Of a stretch of 64,000 nt of DNA, positions 16,160-23,937 are shown in pieces. The stretch comes from Thermoflavimicrobium dichotomicum. Its GTDB lineage: Bacteria; Bacillota; Bacilli; Thermoactinomycetales; Thermoactinomycetaceae. The position numbers were made by a program, and so were the translations under genes. The stretch spans positions 1 through 64,000 of the forward strand of contig NZ_FORR01000001.1 in NCBI RefSeq assembly GCF_900114055.1, read 5' to 3'. Within the stretch, counting starts at the first letter, position 1. Each line of letters opens with the position of its first letter. The notes beneath the pieces were generated by a model. The model worked only from the letters and a program-made list of their open reading frames with translations, was not told the origin of the DNA and ran no database searches.

Positions 16160-16543
16160 TTGAATTCCTTTGACAGCTTATATGAACAAATCGGCGGTGC
16201 CAAAAAGGTTCGAGAATTGGTAGAAGCCTTTTATGCTCGCGTTCAAGCTCATCCTCTCTTAAAACCGATTTTTCCCGAAGATATTCAACCTGTGATGGAA
16301 AAACAGTATTTATTCCTTACTCAATTTTTAGGTGGCCCTCCTCTTTATACAGAAAAGCATGGACATCCCATGTTGAGGGCACGCCATTTACCTTTTCCGA
16401 TTACACCTTCCCGTGCCAATGCCTGGTTGGAATGCATGCATCAAGCCCTAGATGAAGCAGGGATCACAGGTGAAGCTCGCGATCAAATCTGGGCCCGGGT
16501 GGTGATGGCCGCCCATCACATGATCAATCAACCCGAGGACTGA
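16160..16543 (+). CDS. Group II truncated haemoglobin (YjbI/GlbO type)
   Basis: 127 residues of the 2-on-2 globin family. The proximal haem ligand is His76 in RARHLPF. The distal pocket includes Tyr25 (B10) in AFYARV and the group II marker Trp89 (G8) in NAWLECM; Phe and Tyr in the FLTQFLGGPPLY segment also fit. Such proteins bind oxygen or nitric oxide and may act in peroxide handling. The TTG start is 6 bases after the hemL stop, with AGAGGTGAG spanning the hemL end, so translation is probably coupled. In B. subtilis yjbI lies elsewhere with yjbH, so the pairing with hemL is lineage-specific. Confidence 0.9.
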   Translation: MNSFDSLYEQIGGAKKVRELVEAFYARVQAHPLLKPIFPEDIQPVMEKQYLFLTQFLGGPPLYTEKHGHPMLRARHLPFPITPSRANAWLECMHQALDEAGITGEARDQIWARVVMAAHHMINQPED

Positions 16544-16547
16544 AACC

Positions 16548-16586
16548 CATAAAGGAGGCTAGGCTGTTTGCTTAACCTCCTTTATA
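16548..16586 (+). terminator. Hairpin after the globin gene
   Basis: The arms ATAAAGGAGG and CCTCCTTTAT pair perfectly over 10 bases around a 17-base loop. The T-run is weak. The remaining 16587-16830 before gltB is AT-rich and shows no gene; it probably holds the gltB promoter, which I could not define. Confidence 0.6.
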
Positions 16587-16849
16587 TAGCTGTACAAAAA
16601 ACAAAAATGCATATATATGCATGATAGTGTTTATACCCGTTTACCCGGATACACAAAAAACCAACTATCAACAAGATATTTGACTAAGTAAGTAAAATAG
16701 TATATACTACTTTTAACGCATAAAAATACAAATATTTATATTCATATTATTTATTCTAGAAAAATATTCTCTGAAATCCATCCTTTTTTCCAAACATTCA
16801 ATACAAAGTCTCCCTGTCTATTTTTATATTCCTCGGAGGTGAAGATTCC

Positions 16850-19800
16850 ATGTCTGTTCCGTTCAAAAAAGCGGATTTAGGGCGTTTTCGTCATTTAACA
16901 GCAGCTGAACACGATAGTTGTGGTATTATTGCTACCATTGAAAAAGATGGTATACCCAAACGGGCCAATATCCTTGACACCATTCACGCTTTAATTAAAA
17001 TGGAGCACCGTTCAGGCTTTATTCATGATGAAGGGGACGGCTGTGGAATCTTGACAGACCTCCCACGCGATCTATGGGCTAAATATTTATCCCAAAACCA
17101 GCTTGCTCGTGATTATGCTTATCAATCTTTGTTTGCTGTTGCACATATTTTTTTAAGAAAGCAGATTGCCAATAAAGAGGAAATTCAAGCACAAATTCGA
17201 AACACTATCCAAAAGTATGGTCTTACCATTCTACTTGAAAGACTGGATCAAGTGAATTCCTCTGTTCTCGGCAAAAATGGCAAAAAAGATGAACCCCATT
17301 TTTGGCAAATCGCTTGTTTGGCTGAATCTGAAGAAAATTTATCTCGACGTCTATTCAATCTGGTCGTTGAACTTGAAGAGAAATTTCCAGTTCAAGTTGC
17401 TTCTTTCAGCAATCAAACTGTTATTTATAAAGTGATGGGTGCTGCCCATTTATTAACGAAATATTTTGATGATTTGTCCGATGCAGACTTTAAAACAATT
17501 GCCACGATTGGCCATAATCGTTATTCAACCAATACAGCATCCAGTTTCTTTCGGGTACAACCATTTTCCCTTTTAGGGCATAATGGAGAAATCAACACCG
17601 TACGTAAACTGCGTGATGAAGCAATGATGATTGGGACACCGCTTGCAGAGAACAGCAGTGACTCCCAAGATTTGAATCGTTTACTTGAAACATTGATTCA
17701 TCACTACGACTTTACTTTACTGGAAGCCATTGAAATGGTATTTCCCCCTGTCATTCATGAATTAAAACTTCTTCCAGATGAACTGAAAGATTTATATAGT
17801 TACTATCGTCAGGTTTGGGGTCCCTTTGTTCAAGGGCCTGTCGCTCTTGTTTCACGCTACGAAAATGAATGTGCTTTCCACGTTGATGCGCTTGGTTTGC
17901 GTCCATTATGGCTGGTTGAAAGCGAACGTTGCTATTTCTTCTCTTCAGAACAAGGAATTATTTCAGTAGCAGAAATGGTTAGCGAGCCAAAACCGCTTGC
18001 CCCAGGTGAAACCATTGGTGTCCAACTGTTGCCACAGGCACGATTACTCGAACATCATGAAGTCCAACAGATGGTGCTGGAAAGAGCCAAACTACGATTT
18101 GATTTCACGGATTATAAAGAATTTTTGACAGAAATAAAAGGGGAAGGCTCTTCTCAGAAAGTAGACGTACCTGTAACTGATGCGCAATATGCTGCTTTTG
18201 GCTGGGACCGTGAGTATGTACAAATGGTGGAACAAATGGCTCAAGTGGGTGTTGATCCCATTCGTTCACTCGGTTACGACGGGCCGCTTGCCGCTCTTTC
18301 AAGAGTGAGACAAAACCTTGCTGATTATATCAAAGAAAGTGTAGCAGTTGTCACAAACCCTGCGATCGACCGCGAAAGAGAGATGGAACATTTCTCTACC
18401 CGTATCGTTTTGGGAAGCCGGCCATCCCTCAACACAAAAGTGGACCATGAAAAAAACGCCAGACTTGAACTTCCCTCCCCCATCTTGATCGAAGGCAAAC
18501 AAGCACAAGCGGTTTGTAAGCAATTCTCTACCCTTTCTTTTGAAGAAGTGGTTGCCTTTTTTGAAAAACAGGAAAAACAAGTTCGTCTGCCACTTTTTTA
18601 CTCTCGAAGCAAACGAATCACGGAGGCCTTGGCCGAACTAGAACAACAAGCTATTCAGGCTGCACAAAATGGAAAATCCTTTATTTTGCTTGATGATGAA
18701 GGTGTCCATGAGCAGGATCAACTCTTTCTCGATCCTCACTTGGCCATTTCCAAAGTGGATCAAGCATTAAAAAAAGCTTCCAATTCTACAGGTGAAAATC
18801 TTCGCCGACAAGCAAGCATTGTGGTTCGCTCCGGTGCAATGCGGAATCTGCATGATATTGCTATTGCTATTGGATTGGGAGCAGATGCAATTTCTCCTTA
18901 TCTCATGTTTGAAACTTTAATTGGTAAAGAAAACAAAAACGCAAGCAACTTATATCAAGCGATCAATAAAGGTCTGGAGAAAATCATTTCCACGATTGGT
19001 ATTCATGAATTGCGTGGATATGCCCGACTTTTCTCCTCCATCGGCCTACATCCCGAAATCTCCGATGTGCTGGACATCGTCAATTATTGCGGTTCCGAAA
19101 AAGCGGGATTATCCTGGACAGACCTGGAAAAAGATGCAGAAGAACGTTACAACGAGTACCATAGCGCCAAAGCGAAACCCATTCGTACCTTCCACCTCTG
19201 GCCACGCATTTGGAAATCCATCAGTCAGGTTGCTTCTGGTGCGATTCCTTATGAAGAATTTGCACAAAAGCTTGAGGATCTGGAGAAAACCAATCCTGTT
19301 TCCTTGCGTCATGTGGCCGATTTGGTTACACAAGAACACTCCTCAGTCCGCCCTGAAGAAGTGGATCTCAGCATTGGTGACCATGATCTCCCATTGGTTA
19401 TTAGCTCCATGTCATTTGGTTCACAAAACGAAGTCGCCTTCCGTGCCTATGCCGAAGCAGCAGATCGCCTGAATATGATCAGCCTGAACGGTGAGGGCGG
19501 AGAGATTAAAGACATGTTGGGTAAATACCCCAAAACACGTGGTCATCAGATTGCTTCAGGACGATTCGGGGTGAATGTTGAACTGGCCAACTCTGCAAAT
19601 ATCCTGGAAATCAAAATCGGTCAGGGCGCAAAACCGGGTGAAGGTGGGCACTTGCCAGGGAAAAAAGTTTCAGCCAAAGTAGCCGCAGCACGTAACGCCA
19701 CACCCGGAAGTGACTTGATTTCACCATCCAACAACCATGATATCTACTCGATCGAAGATCTGGCACAAATCATCACCGAGCTAAAAACCGTCAACCGTCA

Positions 19801-21352
19801 TGCCAAAGTCATCGTAAAAGTACCCGTGGTACCAAATATCGGAACGATTGCCGTCGGTATTGCCAAGGCCGGAGCCGATATTATCACACTGAGCGGTTTT
19901 GATGGCGGAACAGGTGCTGCACGTGTTCACGCTCTCCAGCATGTTGGATTGCCTGCAGAAATCGGAGTGAAAGCTGCACATAATGCCTTAATCGAAGCAG
20001 GCTTGCGAAATCAGGTTGAACTGTGGGCAGACGGTGGTCTCCGAAGCGCAATGGACGTGATCAAATTAATGCTTCTTGGAGCCAATCGAATCGGTTTCGG
20101 AACTTTAGCAATGCTGGCAATAGGGTGTACGACTTGTCGTGGATGTCATCTTGATACGTGCCATGTTGGTATCGCTACACAAATTGAGTCAATTGAGGAA
20201 GCACAGGCACATGGATTGCGCCGTTTTGTCCCTCGTGACTTTGACCAGGCAGTCTCCGGACTGATCCGTCTCTTTACAGCCATCGGTGAAGAAATGAAGA
20301 AATTGGTCGCACAACTTGGATTCAAACGGGCCCAGGATTTGGTCGGTCGCTCAGATCTCCTCAAGCAAACAAGAGAACAGGAACGGATCGATCTGAGTGA
20401 TCTATTGGATGTTCTTTCTCATGAATGGAAACAAGAAGCGATCGAAGACAAAAAAGTAAAAGTGCTGGCAGGGACCAAGGCAGCTGAAGAAAATGCTGAA
20501 GTTATGTCTTTCCACGACCATCAACCGATTGTCCAGACATTTACCGGCGTCAACAGTGCTGATCGTGTATTAATCAGTGATATGGCAGGGGATCGTGTTC
20601 GTCACCGTTTGGATGGAAGTTACCGTTCCTTGCCCAAAATCTCCTATACCTTCACGGCAGGCTCCGTACCTGGTAATGGCTTCGCTTCTTTCCACGCGGA
20701 CGGTATTCAGGCAACCGTATATGGCGGCGCACAGGATGGCGTAGCAAAAATGGCATTTGGCGGACGTGTGGCCATTATGAAAGCTCCAGGCAAACATAGA
20801 CAATGGATTAATGGATCCGTTGGAAAAGGATTTTGTTACGGAGCACAAAAAGGGCTCTTTATCGTCCAGGGAAATGCCGACTCCCGCGCTGGTATTCGTC
20901 TTTCTGGAGCTGATATCATCATCGCTGGCGAAATCACCGAACCGTTACGTGATGATCTCGGATTAATCGGCAACCGTGCCAATATTAAAGGTTTTGCTTT
21001 TGAATATATGACCGATGGACGGGCAGTTGTGCTTGGTGACCCAGGTCCCTGGATTTGTTCAGGTATGACAGGCGGTGTCGTCTATCTTCGTTTACAGCCC
21101 GAAATGGGGTTGGATGAATCCGCAATTCGTCGCCGGATCGCCAAGGCGGCAAAAGTAACATTGGAGCCTTTAAGCAGCAAAGGTATTTCCGATCTAACTG
21201 AGTTATTGGGGGCTTATCACGAAGAATTGATCCAAGCTGGCCAAACCAAACAGGCAGAGAAAATAGAGTCTTTGCTTCAAAACCTGGAAAAGCATTTTAT
21301 TCAGGTAATTCCGGTCAAACAGCAAGCGGATCCATCGATTTCTACCGAGTAG
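16850..21352 (+). CDS. gltB: Glutamate synthase large subunit
   Basis: Makes glutamate from glutamine and 2-oxoglutarate. The 1500 residues have the full GOGAT architecture. A class II amidotransferase domain starts at Cys24 (EHDSCGII) after a short propeptide and includes HNRYSTNT and GHNGEINTVR. Next come a central domain and an FMN-binding barrel (GEGGEIKDMLGKYPKT, GQGAKPGEGG, GGTGAARV). The 3Fe-4S cysteines are near 1092-1104 (CRGCHLDTCH), and the C-terminal GxGxG helix follows (YGGAQDGVAKMAFGGR). The ATG follows CGGAGGTGA. No NADPH-dependent small subunit lies in the window, so it may use ferredoxin or a distant partner. I use gltB for the large subunit (gltA in B. subtilis nomenclature). 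Confidence 0.92.
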   Translation: MSVPFKKADLGRFRHLTAAEHDSCGIIATIEKDGIPKRANILDTIHALIKMEHRSGFIHDEGDGCGILTDLPRDLWAKYLSQNQLARDYAYQSLFAVAHIFLRKQIANKEEIQAQIRNTIQKYGLTILLERLDQVNSSVLGKNGKKDEPHFWQIACLAESEENLSRRLFNLVVELEEKFPVQVASFSNQTVIYKVMGAAHLLTKYFDDLSDADFKTIATIGHNRYSTNTASSFFRVQPFSLLGHNGEINTVRKLRDEAMMIGTPLAENSSDSQDLNRLLETLIHHYDFTLLEAIEMVFPPVIHELKLLPDELKDLYSYYRQVWGPFVQGPVALVSRYENECAFHVDALGLRPLWLVESERCYFFSSEQGIISVAEMVSEPKPLAPGETIGVQLLPQARLLEHHEVQQMVLERAKLRFDFTDYKEFLTEIKGEGSSQKVDVPVTDAQYAAFGWDREYVQMVEQMAQVGVDPIRSLGYDGPLAALSRVRQNLADYIKESVAVVTNPAIDREREMEHFSTRIVLGSRPSLNTKVDHEKNARLELPSPILIEGKQAQAVCKQFSTLSFEEVVAFFEKQEKQVRLPLFYSRSKRITEALAELEQQAIQAAQNGKSFILLDDEGVHEQDQLFLDPHLAISKVDQALKKASNSTGENLRRQASIVVRSGAMRNLHDIAIAIGLGADAISPYLMFETLIGKENKNASNLYQAINKGLEKIISTIGIHELRGYARLFSSIGLHPEISDVLDIVNYCGSEKAGLSWTDLEKDAEERYNEYHSAKAKPIRTFHLWPRIWKSISQVASGAIPYEEFAQKLEDLEKTNPVSLRHVADLVTQEHSSVRPEEVDLSIGDHDLPLVISSMSFGSQNEVAFRAYAEAADRLNMISLNGEGGEIKDMLGKYPKTRGHQIASGRFGVNVELANSANILEIKIGQGAKPGEGGHLPGKKVSAKVAAARNATPGSDLISPSNNHDIYSIEDLAQIITELKTVNRHAKVIVKVPVVPNIGTIAVGIAKAGADIITLSGFDGGTGAARVHALQHVGLPAEIGVKAAHNALIEAGLRNQVELWADGGLRSAMDVIKLMLLGANRIGFGTLAMLAIGCTTCRGCHLDTCHVGIATQIESIEEAQAHGLRRFVPRDFDQAVSGLIRLFTAIGEEMKKLVAQLGFKRAQDLVGRSDLLKQTREQERIDLSDLLDVLSHEWKQEAIEDKKVKVLAGTKAAEENAEVMSFHDHQPIVQTFTGVNSADRVLISDMAGDRVRHRLDGSYRSLPKISYTFTAGSVPGNGFASFHADGIQATVYGGAQDGVAKMAFGGRVAIMKAPGKHRQWINGSVGKGFCYGAQKGLFIVQGNADSRAGIRLSGADIIIAGEITEPLRDDLGLIGNRANIKGFAFEYMTDGRAVVLGDPGPWICSGMTGGVVYLRLQPEMGLDESAIRRRIAKAAKVTLEPLSSKGISDLTELLGAYHEELIQAGQTKQAEKIESLLQNLEKHFIQVIPVKQQADPSISTE

Positions 21353-21362
21353 TATTCATTTT

Positions 21363-21399
21363 GCTCCTGATTCCCCAGGTGGGATCAGGAGCTTTTTTC
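21363..21399 (+). terminator. Strong intrinsic terminator after gltB
   Basis: The stem GCTCCTGAT...ATCAGGAGC is followed by TTTTTTCTT, 10 bases beyond the stop. Confidence 0.92.
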
Positions 21400-21404
21400 T
21401 TACC

Positions 21405-21444
21405 AAAAAAATAAAGAATGGAGATATTCTGTTTGAATATCTCC
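21405..21444 (-). terminator. Terminator after yjdF
   Basis: The palindromic stem GGAGATATTC / GAATATCTCC (21420-21444) reads, on the minus strand, into ATTCTTTATTTTTTT. It ends the yjdF transcript and faces the gltB terminator. Confidence 0.8.
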
Positions 21445-21490
21445 ACATGTTCTCCAGAATAAGAACAAAGCCAAAATAGAAATGATGTCC

Positions 21491-21907
21491 TTAATGTCCA
21501 CGATGCTTTGCTTTTCTTTTTTCGACTTTTCGTTGCCATTTTCGTTCGGTAAGTGCTCGTTTCAGTTCTTTACTTTTTTCTTTGCGTTCCTGCTTTCTCT
21601 CTTCCAGCGCCAGCTTGAGCGCCTCTTGGGCAAATGTCGTTACACCACGTTGTTTCAGCTCTTTCGCTGCTTGCCGAGCCAAGCGTTTTGGATTTGTCTT
21701 TTTCTTCTTTTTGGTTTTTACAGCAATCAATGTATTTGTTTGTTCAATCAGCTCCAACATTTGATATTGAACAAAGTCCCAAACTTCCTGGTCTTTTGGC
21801 TCTGTTCCAAAAATCGTCTTGGCCGCTTTCAATTTTTCTCCAATCTGTTCTTCGACCACACCAACCCAAAATTGACTTTGTTCATCAAAATAAACGGTCA
21901 GCTTCAT
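21491..21907 (-). CDS. yjdF: YjdF family protein (DUF2992)
   Basis: 138 residues. The N-terminal MKLTVYFDEQSQFWVGVVE and the strongly basic C-terminal half ending KRKAKHRGH are hallmarks of B. subtilis YjdF. Its biochemical role is unknown, and its expression in many Firmicutes is governed by the yjdF riboswitch, which responds to azaaromatic compounds. The frame is open back to 21991, but this part is the structured leader; the ATG at 21907 with GGGGGG 7 bases ahead is the real start. It stands alone between convergent gltB and the kinase gene. Confidence 0.92.
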   Translation of the reverse strand: MKLTVYFDEQSQFWVGVVEEQIGEKLKAAKTIFGTEPKDQEVWDFVQYQMLELIEQTNTLIAVKTKKKKKTNPKRLARQAAKELKQRGVTTFAQEALKLALEERKQERKEKSKELKRALTERKWQRKVEKRKAKHRGH

Positions 21908-21929
21908 GAACAATCCCCCCAAAATATTC

Positions 21930-22030
21930 AGCAGTGATGGACATCCCCGGGGAGAAAGGGGAAGGTTACTGACATGGAAACCAACTTCCATGCAACCGGA
22001 CTACCAACCGGTTCGTGTTTTTACACTGCT
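21930..22030 (-). promoter_or_regulatory. yjdF riboswitch candidate
   Basis: The 5' leader of yjdF folds as a closed multi-hairpin RNA. The outer helix is AGCAGTG (22024-22030) with CACTGCT (21930-21936). Within it are AACCGG-TTGGTAGT-CCGGTT, CATGGAA-GTTGG-TTTCCATG, and CCCC...GGGG. This arrangement directly upstream of yjdF fits the yjdF-motif RNA (ligand class: azaaromatics). I judge it by helices and context, not by alignment to the consensus. Confidence 0.75.
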
Positions 22031-22087
22031 TTTTTTATCATAATGAAATCATATTTTTTATTATAACATGTTTTTGTCCCATTCTTT

Positions 22088-23077
22088 TCATTCATCTGGA
22101 AAAACAGGCAGCTCTATGGTAAAGGTGGTTCCCTCTCCACATTCACTCTCTACACCTATCGAACCTTTGTGTGCTTCCACAAATTCCTTGGCAATAGCCA
22201 GTCCAAGCCCTGCTCCTCCTAATGATCGATTACGTGAACCTTCCACACGATAAAAACGCTGAAATATGTATGGTAACTTTTCAGGAGGGATCCCTGGTCC
22301 ATTATCGATCACCTGAATCTTCACTATCCCCTGAGCTTGACACACTGCGACTTTCACCTTTCCACCATGCTCTGTATATTTGATCGCATTCCCCAACAAA
22401 TTGATCAGTACTTGTTTCATCCGCGAAGAATCCCAGTATACTTCATTCAAAATCCTGCCCTCTATTTCTACTTTGATCTCCTTTTCAATCGCCTGAGTTT
22501 TTAAAATATCAACGATTTCCTCTAACCATGCTTGAAATCCAAACCAGCTTCGCTTTAAAGAAATCTGGTTTGCTTCAGCCAGACTCAGCTCTTGTAAGTC
22601 ATGGATTAATCGTTGCATATGAATCGTCTCATCAACTAATGGAATGAGCTGCTGAATGGATACAGCTTTTCCTTCTAACACCAATGTTTCCAATTGACTG
22701 CGCAAGATCGTAAGTGGAGTACGTAACTCATGGGCAATATCGGCAATCATGTGCCCCCTTAGTTTTTCTTCTTTGATAATCCGTTTCCCAAGTTGATTGA
22801 GAGATTGGACTACCTCGGCAAATTCATCTTTATCCCTCCAAGGATGCTGATTAAGGTGAGGATAGTTTACTATTTCGTTGGCAATCTGAGACAGCTTGAC
22901 ATACTGTTGCCAATAGTAATACCATGTAAACCCAATAAAACCAATCCCGCCTAACCATATCAATAAAAAAAGGATGATCTTCCAACTAAGATCCAAAGAC
23001 CCCGTCAAAAACGAACTTGTGACTCCAAGAGTAAATAGAAGAATTAAAAAAATAAAGAACAGATTCATCCTCTTCAT
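22088..23077 (-). CDS. Sensor histidine kinase
   Basis: 329 residues. Two membrane spans at about 5-26 and 34-55 enclose only a very short external loop, suggesting an intramembrane-sensing kinase. The phosphorylated His is at about 116 (AHELRTPLT), the N box is LINLLGNAIKYT, and the G boxes are DNGPGIP and GLGLAIAK. The ATG at 23077 starts on the last base of the regulator's stop codon, behind TTGGAGG. The short sensor loop recalls BceS-like kinases, which sense through an ABC transporter; the neighbouring FtsX-type transporter fits this, though it is not a close Bce match. Confidence 0.9.
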   Translation of the reverse strand: MKRMNLFFIFLILLFTLGVTSSFLTGSLDLSWKIILFLLIWLGGIGFIGFTWYYYWQQYVKLSQIANEIVNYPHLNQHPWRDKDEFAEVVQSLNQLGKRIIKEEKLRGHMIADIAHELRTPLTILRSQLETLVLEGKAVSIQQLIPLVDETIHMQRLIHDLQELSLAEANQISLKRSWFGFQAWLEEIVDILKTQAIEKEIKVEIEGRILNEVYWDSSRMKQVLINLLGNAIKYTEHGGKVKVAVCQAQGIVKIQVIDNGPGIPPEKLPYIFQRFYRVEGSRNRSLGGAGLGLAIAKEFVEAHKGSIGVESECGEGTTFTIELPVFPDE

Positions 23078-23772
23078 CAATCATCCTCCAATGTATAGCC
23101 AATGCCGAAAATGGTTCGGATTCCCACAAAATCAGGCGCAATCTCTTTCATCTTTTTTCGCAAGTTATAAATATGTGTATCAATGGAGCGTTCATATCCT
23201 AAATATTCAGTGCCTAACACCATCTCCACCAATTGTGAACGACTGTAGACACGTCCAGGATGCGCTGCTAATATGGATAAAATTTTAAATTCTGTTTGGG
23301 TAAGGATTAATTCTTCTTCGCCCAGCCAAGCTTTGTATTGACATGGTGAAAGAGCTAACTCTTTAAAACGAATGAACTCCTCTTCTTCTTCTTTGGAATG
23401 GTTACGTCCCACCCTACGCAAAATCACCCGAATTCGAGCTACCAATTCACGCATGGAAAAGGGTTTGGTAATATAATCATCCGCTCCTAGTTCAAGTCCC
23501 AGTAACTTATCTACTTCATCCGTTTTAGCTGTTAAAAAAATAATGGGCACATCGGAAAATCGGCGTATCTCCCGACATGTCTCAATGCCATTTAATCCTG
23601 GCATCATCCAATCCAACAAAATAAGATCTGCTTCATTTCCCTGTGAAATATATTTGATCGCTTTTTCTCCTGATGAAACAGTCTTTGGATAAAAACCTTC
23701 TTGCATTAAGTACTTACTTACTGTATCCAAAATTTTTTGCTCATCGTCAACAATCAAAATATTTCTTCGCAT
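23077..23772 (-). CDS. OmpR-family response regulator
   Basis: 231 residues. The receiver domain has the acidic pair DDE at 9-11, the phosphoacceptor Asp54 (LLDWMMPG), and Lys near 104 (YITKPFS). The C-terminal winged helix ends RTIFGIGYTLE. It overlaps the kinase by a single base. The ABC transporter genes lie upstream on the same strand, separated by 165 bases without a strong terminator, so all four may respond together. Its own promoter could lie in that gap. Confidence 0.92.
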   Translation of the reverse strand: MRRNILIVDDEQKILDTVSKYLMQEGFYPKTVSSGEKAIKYISQGNEADLILLDWMMPGLNGIETCREIRRFSDVPIIFLTAKTDEVDKLLGLELGADDYITKPFSMRELVARIRVILRRVGRNHSKEEEEEFIRFKELALSPCQYKAWLGEEELILTQTEFKILSILAAHPGRVYSRSQLVEMVLGTEYLGYERSIDTHIYNLRKKMKEIAPDFVGIRTIFGIGYTLEDD

Positions 23773-23937
23773 GGAATCTCCCTCTCTCTAAAGCAAAAAT
23801 AAAATCCTTCTCCTCTTAGATTGTTGGGAAAGGATTTAAACATAAGGTCGTCTTCCATCTTGTATCTGTCAACCAGAAAAGGAACCCCTTTAAGATAAAC
23901 ACATCTTGAGAGGAAAACGACCCACTTTTCAATCATC

